Shown here: piece after piece, positions 6,656 to 13,012 of the stretch | How the letters are laid out: every line of letters starts with the position of its first letter | How positions within the stretch are numbered: position 1 is the stretch's first letter | Assembly: GCA_040904765.1 (NCBI GenBank) | Contig: JBBDST010000037.1 | Coordinates: 1-29,598, forward strand | Direction of reading: 5' to 3' | Origin: JBBDST01 sp040904765 | GTDB lineage: Bacteria; Actinomycetota; Nitriliruptoria; Nitriliruptorales; Nitriliruptoraceae | Length of the DNA: 29,598 nucleotides | Position numbers and translations under genes: made by a program | The notes under the pieces: generated by a model | What the model was told of the DNA's origin: nothing | Seen by the model: only the letters and a program-made list of their open reading frames with translations | The model's database searches: none

Positions 6656-7306
6656 TTATTCCGGCCGGGTCGTCACCGCCAAACTATCAAACATCAACAT
6701 TACGACTGATCGGATGTCATCCCAGGCGGCCCGTTTGTCATCTAAGTCAGTCAGCACAAACCCAAACAAGAGTGACTGAATTGCTGCTGCCGTTGCTCGC
6801 GGGTTCACATCATCTCGCAAAAGACCGCGCGACTGTGCCCGCTCGAGTTGGTCGGCAAGAGCCGAAAACACCTGCGTCATCTCTTCACTTAACTCGTCTT
6901 TCAACGTGTCACGGCCATGCGCTGCGGCAAGTGCAGCGACACGGGAAAGCCTGCGTGCTGCCCGCTGATCGTCAAGCACTACCGCTAACAGTTGCTGCAG
7001 GTGCTCACGCCATGTATCGACTGACACCGTGTCGGTCAGCGCCGCATTCATAAAGTCGATGTCTTCACGGGCCGCACCAGCCACGCGAATGCGCTGGGCC
7101 GCGGCGATCAAACCGTCACGCGAACCAAAATGATAGGTGATCAGCGCAATGGTTACACCTGCTTCTTCGGCAATTGCCGACATGCGCAAATCAGCACCGC
7201 AGGACGTATCAAGCCAGCGAACGGCAGCATCAAGGAGGCGCTGACGGCCACTAACACCACCGTCCGATTTCGACCGGTTGAGAGTTTCTGCGTGGGCGGG
7301 TCTCAT
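6656..7306 (-). CDS. TetR-family transcriptional regulator
   Basis: A 216-residue regulator with an N-terminal TetR helix-turn-helix (about residues 20-66): LLDAAVRWLD, then LRMSAIAEEAGVTIALITYHFGSRDGLI, where the YHFGSRDGL stretch is the family hallmark. The C-terminal all-helical ligand domain (about 75-210) is variable, and its effector is unknown. The ATG at 7306 has an excellent AGGAGG 5 bases upstream. It is the first gene of a two-gene operon with the SBF transporter. A perfect inverted repeat at 7320-7338, immediately upstream of the ribosome-binding site, is a good candidate for its own operator, so autorepression with release by a transported ligand is the simplest model. Confidence 0.93.
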   Translation of the reverse strand: MRPAHAETLNRSKSDGGVSGRQRLLDAAVRWLDTSCGADLRMSAIAEEAGVTIALITYHFGSRDGLIAAAQRIRVAGAAREDIDFMNAALTDTVSVDTWREHLQQLLAVVLDDQRAARRLSRVAALAAAHGRDTLKDELSEEMTQVFSALADQLERAQSRGLLRDDVNPRATAAAIQSLLFGFVLTDLDDKRAAWDDIRSVVMLMFDSLAVTTRPE

Positions 7307-7319
7307 AGTCCTCCTGGCA

Positions 7320-7338
7320 GCGCACGTTGAAGGTGCGC
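7320..7338. promoter_or_regulatory. Candidate TetR operator (palindrome)
   Basis: GCGCAC and GTGCGC flank a 7-base spacer, giving a perfect 6-bp inverted repeat with a 13-base centre-to-centre distance, close to the half-site spacing bound by TetR-family dimers. It lies 14 bases before the tetR start codon. Binding there would block transcription or initiation. The assignment to this TetR is inferred from position. Confidence 0.5.
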
Positions 7339-7437
7339 AAATGTGAACTTTTTGTGCTGCGAGTTAGTCCCACCACCAGCCAGAACCGTAGCATCAGCAG
7401 CTTGCGATATCGGAATTTTTGGGTTGGTGTAAGCCCG

Positions 7438-7467
7438 CTGCGACATGCCAGTCTGAACCGGTAGGCT
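7438..7467 (+). promoter_or_regulatory. Possible promoter of the selenocysteine tRNA gene
   Basis: TAGGCT at 7462-7467 fits an actinobacterial -10 element. The best -35 with an 18-base spacer, CTGCGA at 7438-7443, matches the consensus poorly. Transcription would begin near 7474, about 14 bases before the tRNA 5' end. Confidence 0.3.
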
Positions 7468-7487
7468 AACGGCGCTACATCATGTTG

Positions 7488-7582
7488 GGAGGTGTCCGGA
7501 CGCCTGGTGGGTCCCGCGGCCTTCAAAGCCGACGAGGGGGCGGTCACCGTTCCCTGGCGGGTTCGATTCCCGTCCACCTCCG
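7488..7582 (+). tRNA. selC: tRNA-Sec (selenocysteine, anticodon UCA)
   Basis: At 95 bases, this has the long layout typical of bacterial tRNA-Sec. The acceptor strand GGAGGTG pairs with CACCTCC over 7 bp, followed by a U-C opposition where an eighth pair is usual; the discriminator base is G at 7582 and CCA is not encoded. The D stem can form 6 bp (GGAC and CC with GGGTCC) closing a 4-base TGGT loop, with one bulged G. The anticodon loop CTTCAAA carries UCA. A 9-bp variable arm is made by AGGGGGCGG and CCGTTCCCT around TCA. The T arm is GCGGG-TTCGATT-CCCGT. UCA, the extended D stem and the long variable arm together identify tRNA-Sec. SelA, SelB and SelD must be encoded elsewhere. Confidence 0.95.
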
Positions 7583-7599
7583 CTCATACAGTGACGGAG

Positions 7600-8406
7600 T
7601 TATACGCCCAAGTCACGGCGGATAAAACGCTGCCCGCTGGCAAAAAACACCGCCGCGCTCAACCCGGCAAGCCCGCCATACGCCAACCCGTCGATGCCTT
7701 CACGCAACGCATTCGCACCGACATACCACGCGAACGGGCTCATCCATGTCAACCATGCGGCCGCGTCAACTAACGGGGCGACCGCATTCAACACAAACCC
7801 GATCACAGCAACCCCGGCGCCGACACCCAAAGCCAACGACCGGCGGCCAAAAGTTGCACCGACAGCCACGGTAATCATGCCGATACTAAGCCCATACAAA
7901 AACAATCCGAACGTGGCTGCGGCGACATAACCCAATCCAACGTCCATACCGATACCAACCACAACAAGGAAGATTACGGCCCACACCGCCACCGACACGG
8001 CAAACACAGCCAACACGACCGCCAGGCCCCGTTCATGAAGAATCTGGGTTCGAGACACCGGAGCCGCAAACTCCAACTCTAAATCCCCGCGTTCTTCCGC
8101 CCCGGGCAGCACCCGACCCGCAAACACGACCGCAAAGACGCTTAACAGGATCGGTGCCAGCAGCGAATAAACGGTGGAATCAAGATAGCCCGAAGCAGTC
8201 GCAATCTGGTCGTAACCCAACGCGACAACAACCGCTTCGGGCAGGCTTTCGATCAACGCCGTCAGATCGTCAAGATCCGAAAAAACGCCCCAAAACACGG
8301 CGTAAAACCCCGACACGGCCGCAACCGCTACAGCCCACATAACAATGCTACGCCGCTCTCCCAACACAACCCACCGGGTGATCTGACCAAACGCACTAGA
8401 ACTCAT
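7600..8406 (-). CDS. ABC-2 type exporter permease
   Basis: A 268-residue integral membrane protein with about six hydrophobic segments (for example WAVAVAAVSGFYAVFWGVF and AVLAVFAVSVAVWAVIFLVVVG). It is the membrane half of an ABC exporter of the ABC-2/NatB type. The segment GAEERGDLELEFAAPVSRTQIL, between the second and third helices, is typical of such permeases. The ATG at 8406 overlaps the end of the ATPase gene by 11 bases, so the two are translationally coupled. The longer reading frame upstream lies entirely within the ATPase gene. The substrate is unknown. The stop lies 17 bases from the 3' end of the convergent tRNA-Sec gene. Confidence 0.85.
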   Translation of the reverse strand: MSSSAFGQITRWVVLGERRSIVMWAVAVAAVSGFYAVFWGVFSDLDDLTALIESLPEAVVVALGYDQIATASGYLDSTVYSLLAPILLSVFAVVFAGRVLPGAEERGDLELEFAAPVSRTQILHERGLAVVLAVFAVSVAVWAVIFLVVVGIGMDVGLGYVAAATFGLFLYGLSIGMITVAVGATFGRRSLALGVGAGVAVIGFVLNAVAPLVDAAAWLTWMSPFAWYVGANALREGIDGLAYGGLAGLSAAVFFASGQRFIRRDLGV

Positions 8407-9316
8407 CAACAGGCCCTTCCGGGCGGTCGCGGTAGTAGGTGAGAAAAAGATCATCGAGTTCTCGATCAACCAACTGCAGTTTGCTCACCTCAACCGTTGC
8501 CAGACGCTCCAACACTTGAGCGATCGATCCGTGCACGGTCGCCGTGAGTTGCCCGTCTGACACCGAAACGCCCGTCACCGCACCAATACCGTCAAACAGG
8601 GCCTCATCGACTCGGCCCGCAACGACTGCCCGCAACGTCTGGCCGGCCAGCTCACGAAGACGGGCGACACTGTCAACCGTCACCAGACGCCCGCCACGGA
8701 TAATCGCCACCCGCGTGCACGATGCTTCAACTTCACTCAACACGTGCGACGAAAAAAACACGGTCGTGCCGTGCTGTTGCGCCTCAGCGATCATGGTTGC
8801 AACTTCATTTTGCAGCAACGGATCAAGTCCGCTGGTGGGTTCGTCGAGGATCAGCAGTTCAGGCCGGTGCATGAACGCCTGAACCACCCCTACTTTTTGC
8901 TTATTGCCCTTGGACAAGTTGCGCATCGGCTTGGCTAAATCAAGCCCCAACCGGCGCGCTAAAGGACTGATCTGTTCGGACCCACGCCCTGCCCGCAAGC
9001 GCGCCAAATGAGACAGAAACTCCCCGGCACTAAACGCCGACGGCAACACCAGTTCGCCCGGCAGATAGCCGATCTGCGAGCGCCAGCTCGCCGGCGCCGC
9101 ATAGGGATCAACATCAAGTACACGCACGACACCGGCATCTGCCCGTAACGCCGACATGAAAACCCGAATAGCCGTTGACTTACCGGCCCCGTTGGGGCCT
9201 AGAAACCCGAAAATTTCACCACAACGAACTTCAAGATCAAGTTTGTCTAATGCCACGGTGCTGCCATAACGCTTCGTCACCGCAGACGCATAGATCGCAA
9301 GATCTGTCATCGTCAC
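8396..9316 (-). CDS. ABC-2 type exporter ATP-binding protein (CcmA/DrrA-like)
   Basis: A 306-residue ABC ATPase with Walker A GPNGAGKS (40-47), the signature in the variant form LSKGNKQK (134-141), Walker B LLILDEPTSGLDP (154-166) and the H-loop SSH. The C-terminal 80 residues are the variable extension usual in DrrA/CcmA-type exporters. Translation probably starts at GTG 9316, which overlaps the ctaB stop as GTGA; an ATG two codons later (9310) is equally possible. It is cotranscribed with ctaB upstream and its permease downstream. In Mycobacterium an ABC-2 exporter also lies next to heme A genes (Rv1456c-Rv1458c), so a role connected to the oxidase or heme is conceivable but unproven. Confidence 0.92.
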   Translation of the reverse strand: MTMTDLAIYASAVTKRYGSTVALDKLDLEVRCGEIFGFLGPNGAGKSTAIRVFMSALRADAGVVRVLDVDPYAAPASWRSQIGYLPGELVLPSAFSAGEFLSHLARLRAGRGSEQISPLARRLGLDLAKPMRNLSKGNKQKVGVVQAFMHRPELLILDEPTSGLDPLLQNEVATMIAEAQQHGTTVFFSSHVLSEVEASCTRVAIIRGGRLVTVDSVARLRELAGQTLRAVVAGRVDEALFDGIGAVTGVSVSDGQLTATVHGSIAQVLERLATVEVSKLQLVDRELDDLFLTYYRDRPEGPVDEF

Positions 9317-10272
9317 ATCCGCACACCGTCAATCGCTGCGGCTACAAACACCACCGCCAGGTACACCGTCGAATAATGAAACAGTCGCATCGCAGCCGAC
9401 ACGTCCCGAGTGCGGCGCAACCCATGAGCAAACCATAACCAGCCGCCGGTAAGGACCACTGCAGGTATGGCAAAAACTGCCCCAGAGAACGGTGCTGCGA
9501 TGTACAGCACAATCAGGCCGGCCATGATGTAGCTGTACAGCAGGATCTGTTTCGTCGCCTCATCGTTGCCGTAGGCCACCGTCAACATCGGCAGACCTGC
9601 TGCCGCATAGTCCTCACGATATTTCATCGCCAGCGCCCAAAAGTGTGGCGGTTGCCACCACAGCATGATGGCAAACAGCAGCCACGGTCGTGGATCATCA
9701 AGCGAACCACCAGTGACCGCAACCCAACCGGTCAACACCGGCACACAGCCGGCGATGCCGCCAATCACAACCCCTTGGGCGCTACGGCGTTTCAATCCGA
9801 GCGTGTACACGAAAATGTAAAACAGGATCGCAAACGTCGCCAATGCGGCCGCAGTCATGTTCACCAACAGCGCCAGCCAAACAAAGCCAGCTACACCAAG
9901 CCCAAGGCCAAGCAGCAATACCCCGCGTGGCGTTACCTCATCAGTTGCCGTTGGCCGTCGGCTCGTTCGACGCATCAGCCGGTCAATGTCACGATCCAGA
10001 TAGTTGTTGAGCGTGTTGGCACTGCCGGCCGACAGGGTCCCGCCAAACAGCGTCGCCAACACCAGCCCTGTGCCAGGCCAACCGCCAGCAGCAATAACCA
10101 TCGCCGGAATGGTTGTTACCAGCAGCAGCTCAATGATGCGCGGTTTGGTGACTTGCACATATCGTCTGGCGGCATCAAAACGGTGCCGTGGCGTCTCATA
10201 ACGGCCAGCGTCGTGCATCGGGCCGACTGGTGCAGCTGACGGCCCCTTGGGCTGCATCTCACCACCAGTCAT
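9313..10272 (-). CDS. ctaB: Protoheme IX farnesyltransferase (heme O synthase)
   Basis: CtaB/CyoE transfers a farnesyl group from farnesyl diphosphate to heme b, making heme O, the precursor of heme A for the caa3 oxidase encoded downstream. The 319-residue UbiA-family protein has about nine membrane helices. The polyprenyl-diphosphate motif is NTLNNYLDRDIDRLM (NxxxD type), followed by the basic RRTSRRPTA. The CyoE-specific LWWQPPHFWALAMKYREDY is complete. The reading frame is open far upstream, over the divergent ctaA gene, so that extension is not coding. I prefer the ATG at 10272 after GAGGGG; ATGs at 10275 and 10284 are also possible. It is divergent from ctaA and coupled to the ABC ATPase. 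Confidence 0.95.
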   Translation of the reverse strand: MTGGEMQPKGPSAAPVGPMHDAGRYETPRHRFDAARRYVQVTKPRIIELLLVTTIPAMVIAAGGWPGTGLVLATLFGGTLSAGSANTLNNYLDRDIDRLMRRTSRRPTATDEVTPRGVLLLGLGLGVAGFVWLALLVNMTAAALATFAILFYIFVYTLGLKRRSAQGVVIGGIAGCVPVLTGWVAVTGGSLDDPRPWLLFAIMLWWQPPHFWALAMKYREDYAAAGLPMLTVAYGNDEATKQILLYSYIMAGLIVLYIAAPFSGAVFAIPAVVLTGGWLWFAHGLRRTRDVSAAMRLFHYSTVYLAVVFVAAAIDGVRM

Positions 10273-10368
10273 CATGCCCCTCATCAATTTCTGAAGCCGC
10301 GTCACGCAACGTGCAATAGTAAGACTACGCCACCTTTGCACCGTAGTCAGACCCGTGAACGTAAACGG

Positions 10369-10380
10369 TAAACTGCACGA
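10369..10380 (+). promoter_or_regulatory. -10 element implying a leaderless ctaA mRNA
   Basis: TAAACT at 10369-10374 ends 6 bases before the ctaA ATG, placing the transcription start at or near the start codon. No Shine-Dalgarno sequence is visible upstream of that ATG. Leaderless mRNAs are common in actinobacteria. No convincing -35 is seen. Confidence 0.4.
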
Positions 10381-11274
10381 ATGACTCCTTACACTCTTCC
10401 CGCCTCTGTTGGGCGTGCGACGCTTGCCGCGCTTGTTACCAACATCGGGATTGTGATCACCGGCGGTGTAGTTCGCCTGTCCGGTTCCGGACTTGGCTGT
10501 CCTAGTTGGCCGCAGTGCGAACCAGGTTCGCTGGTACCAAACGCTGCGTCTGAACATGCCAGCTGGCAGACCGCAGTGGAATTTGGCAACCGTCTGTTGA
10601 CGTTTGTTGTGTTGGCTGCGGTCGTGATGGTGGTGCTTGAACTGCGTCGTCACACACCGGCCCAAACCCGCCTGCGACGGATTGCTTGGCTGCTGCCACT
10701 TGGCGTGGTTGCACAAGCAGCCGTTGGTGGCATCACGGTACTGACCGGCCTTGCCCCCGCGACGGTCGCCATCCATTTCCTGCTGTCGATGGGTTTAATC
10801 GCTGTCGCAATGCTGGTCCATCGCGAAGTTTCTCCTGACACGCATACAGTGATCCCCGCAAGTCGAAGTATTCAACAGTTGACAACGGCTGTGGTGGCGG
10901 CCAGCAGTGTCGTGCTGCTGCTTGGAACGCTAGTCACCGCGGCGGGGCCACACGGTGGCGACTTTGCAGCAGCAAGACTTTCGCTGAACATCCGGTTAGT
11001 TGCGATCGCCCATGCTGATGCGGTGTGGCTGTTGCTTGGTCTCACCATCGCCCTGCTGGTCGCGACCCGCCACACCGACCATGCGCTTCGTACCAGCGTC
11101 GTGCTGCTGTTTGGCATTCAACTCACACAAGGCAGTATCGGCTACTTGCAGTACTGGCTGGGCATTCCCGCATCGGTCGTGTCGTTTCACATCGCAGGCG
11201 CAGCGATCCTGTGGGCTTTCACCATCAACGTGTTTTGGCGTGCCCGAGGCCCGCTATTTATAACGGCTTCGTAA
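10381..11274 (+). CDS. ctaA: Heme A synthase
   Basis: CtaA oxidises the C8 methyl group of heme O to a formyl group, giving heme A. The 297-residue protein has eight hydrophobic segments in two four-helix halves. The cysteine pair in GCPSWPQC, in the first extracytoplasmic loop, is the Cys motif of the Bacillus/actinobacterial subtype. The first heme ligand motif is EFGNRLL, where Asn replaces the His of ExxHR, as is usual in actinobacterial CtaA. The other ligand histidines lie in AIHFLLSM, AIAHADAV and SFHIAGA. It starts at ATG 10381 without a Shine-Dalgarno sequence, divergent from ctaB by 108 bases, and ends 16 bases from the convergent cupredoxin gene. Both flanking stop codons sit within a small nested inverted repeat (11264-11297). 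Confidence 0.94.
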   Translation: MTPYTLPASVGRATLAALVTNIGIVITGGVVRLSGSGLGCPSWPQCEPGSLVPNAASEHASWQTAVEFGNRLLTFVVLAAVVMVVLELRRHTPAQTRLRRIAWLLPLGVVAQAAVGGITVLTGLAPATVAIHFLLSMGLIAVAMLVHREVSPDTHTVIPASRSIQQLTTAVVAASSVVLLLGTLVTAAGPHGGDFAAARLSLNIRLVAIAHADAVWLLLGLTIALLVATRHTDHALRTSVVLLFGIQLTQGSIGYLQYWLGIPASVVSFHIAGAAILWAFTINVFWRARGPLFITAS

Positions 11275-11290
11275 TCGCCTGCATCGGCGT

Positions 11291-11995
11291 TTAGCCGGCC
11301 TGAACGACCTGACCAACCCCGTTCATGTTGGGGTGGATGGCACAGAAGAAATACCACTGTTCTGGTAGGTCATCCCAGGTCAACGAGTCCGACACGAAAT
11401 AGTCGGTCGCAACTCCAGTAATCACAGCCCCTGCCGCATAAGTTTCCGCCCCCGCTTGAGGGTCTTCGGGAGTTCCGTCAAGGTCTGTGATAACAAGGTT
11501 GTGTGGAACCCCAGCTTCCAAGTTTTCGAACACGAAGGAAAGTTGCGGTTCGGTTTCTGAGGGGATCACACTCCATGTTTGCGTTGGCGTGCAACTACCG
11601 TCTTGTTCCAAAATACAAAACTCTAACGAATTTTCTGCAGCCAGCAGCGGGGCATCATCAGGAATGGCGAGCAGCGGCAGCACATTCACCATCCGGTCGG
11701 CGTCGTCGATATCACCCAAAAGGCCGGCAGCAAAAGCACCTGACACGAGCAGCGGAAGCGCTGCGGCAAAAAGCACTAGGCCGCGTCGGGGGCCACCAAG
11801 CTGCTCGTTGCTGGCGGCAAGACTCGCCGTGAAAAGGATCCCTGCAGCTGCGACTGCAGCCAACATCAACGCGCCTGAGTACGTGTTGTACAAAAGAATC
11901 AGCGCAACCGAACCGACGAACGCGGCGATGGAACTAAGCACAACCAACGGCAGCACGATCGGCAGAACAATGCGACTACGGAAATCATTTTTCAC
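11291..11995 (-). CDS. Membrane-anchored cupredoxin, last gene of the caa3 oxidase operon
   Basis: This 234-residue protein combines three or four N-terminal membrane helices (within about residues 8-95) with a C-terminal extracytoplasmic cupredoxin domain (about 115-234). The type 1 copper ligands can be read directly: His165 in PHNLVITDL and Cys218, His221 and Met224 in FFCAIHPNM. A single type 1 copper centre is therefore likely. The preferred start is GTG 11995, with GGGGG 6 bases upstream; a TTG at 12028 would add 11 residues. It follows the subunit IV gene by 33 bases, as fifth gene after ctaC-D-E-F. A role in electron delivery to the CuA/cytochrome c site or in copper insertion is inferred from context. 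I know no characterised homologue. Confidence 0.82.
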   Translation of the reverse strand: MKNDFRSRIVLPIVLPLVVLSSIAAFVGSVALILLYNTYSGALMLAAVAAAGILFTASLAASNEQLGGPRRGLVLFAAALPLLVSGAFAAGLLGDIDDADRMVNVLPLLAIPDDAPLLAAENSLEFCILEQDGSCTPTQTWSVIPSETEPQLSFVFENLEAGVPHNLVITDLDGTPEDPQAGAETYAAGAVITGVATDYFVSDSLTWDDLPEQWYFFCAIHPNMNGVGQVVQAG

Positions 11996-12028
11996 AGCAG
12001 GCCCCCAGCAACGTGGCGCAGCACACAA

Positions 12029-12343
12029 TCAGGACAACGAATGGTCAAGCACCGACAACACGGCAACGATGGAGTACAGCACAAGTGCGAACGCCAATCC
12101 GGCTGTCATCACGCGAGTGAAGAACTTGTGGTCGAACTTTAGATGCATAAACCATCCGGCCACATACAAAAACTTTACAATCATCAGCACGATGAGCAGC
12201 GGCACCGCAAAGCGCCCGAACTCGAAAAAGTAGGTCGATACCTCAAGCGCGGTTAGCACGCCAAGTACAGCCGCAACAGTGACGTACTGGCGCGGTGTCG
12301 GGTGGTGCGTGTGCGCCGCCGTCTGTTCACTGGTTGTCGTCAT
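12029..12343 (-). CDS. ctaF: Cytochrome c oxidase subunit IV (CyoD/CtaF-like)
   Basis: A 104-residue protein with three membrane helices: YVTVAAVLGVLTALEVSTYF, VPLLIVLMIVKFLYVAGWFMHL and MTAGLAFALVLYSIVAVL. The motif VKFLYVAGWFMHLKFDHKFF in the second helix is diagnostic for small subunit IV of prokaryotic heme-copper oxidases. It has no catalytic residues and stabilises the complex. The start is ATG 12343 with GGAGG 8 bases upstream; the alternative GTG at 12358 would place that ribosome-binding site inside the gene. It lies between ctaE and the cupredoxin gene. Confidence 0.9.
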   Translation of the reverse strand: MTTTSEQTAAHTHHPTPRQYVTVAAVLGVLTALEVSTYFFEFGRFAVPLLIVLMIVKFLYVAGWFMHLKFDHKFFTRVMTAGLAFALVLYSIVAVLSVLDHSLS

Positions 12344-12372
12344 GATGTCAGCCTCCACAGCTGTGTTGCACG

Positions 12373-12963
12373 CTAGCCCGCCACCTGAATTTCAGGAATC
12401 AGGTACACGACGGCGAAGATCACCACCCAGATGATGTCAACGAAGTGCCAGTACAGGCCGATCAGCTCCGTTTTGACGTCCTGGTTTGGCTTCACTTTGC
12501 CGGTGAGTGTGAACGCATACAGGCTCAACAGCAACAAGATGCCTACAAAAACGTGAATGCCGTGGAACCCGGTCAACACGAAAAAGGATGATCCGAACGG
12601 TGACGTGGTGAGGGTCAGGCCTTCACGGACAAAGACGGTGAATTCATACACCTGACCGCCCAGAAACACCATGCCTTGACCGGCTGTGGCAAGAATCCAA
12701 ATGCGCATACGGCGTAAGTCGCCTTGCGTATGCGCGTAATGGGCCAACACCATCGTCAACGAACTCATCAGCAGCACAAAAGAACTAATCGACGTGAACG
12801 GGATGTCAAAAATTTCGACACCAGGACCGCTAGCTGTGGTCGTCACGTAGAGCAGGTATGTGGCGATAAAGCCGCCAAAGAACAAGAATTCGGAGCCTAG
12901 AAACACCCAAATTCCAAGTTTGCGATGGTCAATACCCATCGACGTTTCGACTGCTGTCGTCAC
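12373..12963 (-). CDS. ctaE: Cytochrome c oxidase subunit III
   Basis: A 196-residue integral membrane subunit with five helices, the short form that lacks the first two helices of mitochondrial subunit III and is normal in actinobacteria. Recognisable parts are GIWVFLGSEFLFFGGFIATYL, LTGFHGIHVFVGILLLL and GLYWHFVDIIWVVIFAVVYL; the last (YWHFVD) is a family hallmark. It binds subunit I and supports proton uptake but has no redox centre. It starts at GTG 12963, with GGAAGG and GGTGG immediately upstream. It sits 49 bases after ctaD and 29 bases before the subunit IV gene. Confidence 0.95.
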   Translation of the reverse strand: MTTAVETSMGIDHRKLGIWVFLGSEFLFFGGFIATYLLYVTTTASGPGVEIFDIPFTSISSFVLLMSSLTMVLAHYAHTQGDLRRMRIWILATAGQGMVFLGGQVYEFTVFVREGLTLTTSPFGSSFFVLTGFHGIHVFVGILLLLSLYAFTLTGKVKPNQDVKTELIGLYWHFVDIIWVVIFAVVYLIPEIQVAG

Positions 12964-13012
12964 CCACCTACCTTCCGTGTGAAAACCACCGGGCCGGTTA
13001 CTGCATCCGGCA

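Noticed and set aside
6195..6779. Plus-strand frame of 194 codons opposite the SBF transporter
   Set aside because: Antisense of a transmembrane gene; Thr/Ser/Arg-rich product without motif or start signal.
10273..10776. Upstream extension of the ctaB frame to a 487-residue protein
   Set aside because: It would run antisense through ctaA, the added part has no family similarity, and a good start with GAGGGG exists at 10272.
10381..11274. Missing histidine in the ExxHR motif of CtaA as a sign of inactivation
   Set aside because: The ExxNR form (EFGNR) is normal for actinobacterial heme A synthases, and the cysteine pair and other ligand histidines are present.
11487..12233. Plus-strand frame of 248 codons opposite the cupredoxin and subunit IV genes
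   Set aside because: Composition is Ser/Thr/Ala/Asn-rich antisense sequence; the minus-strand genes have clear copper ligands and operon context.
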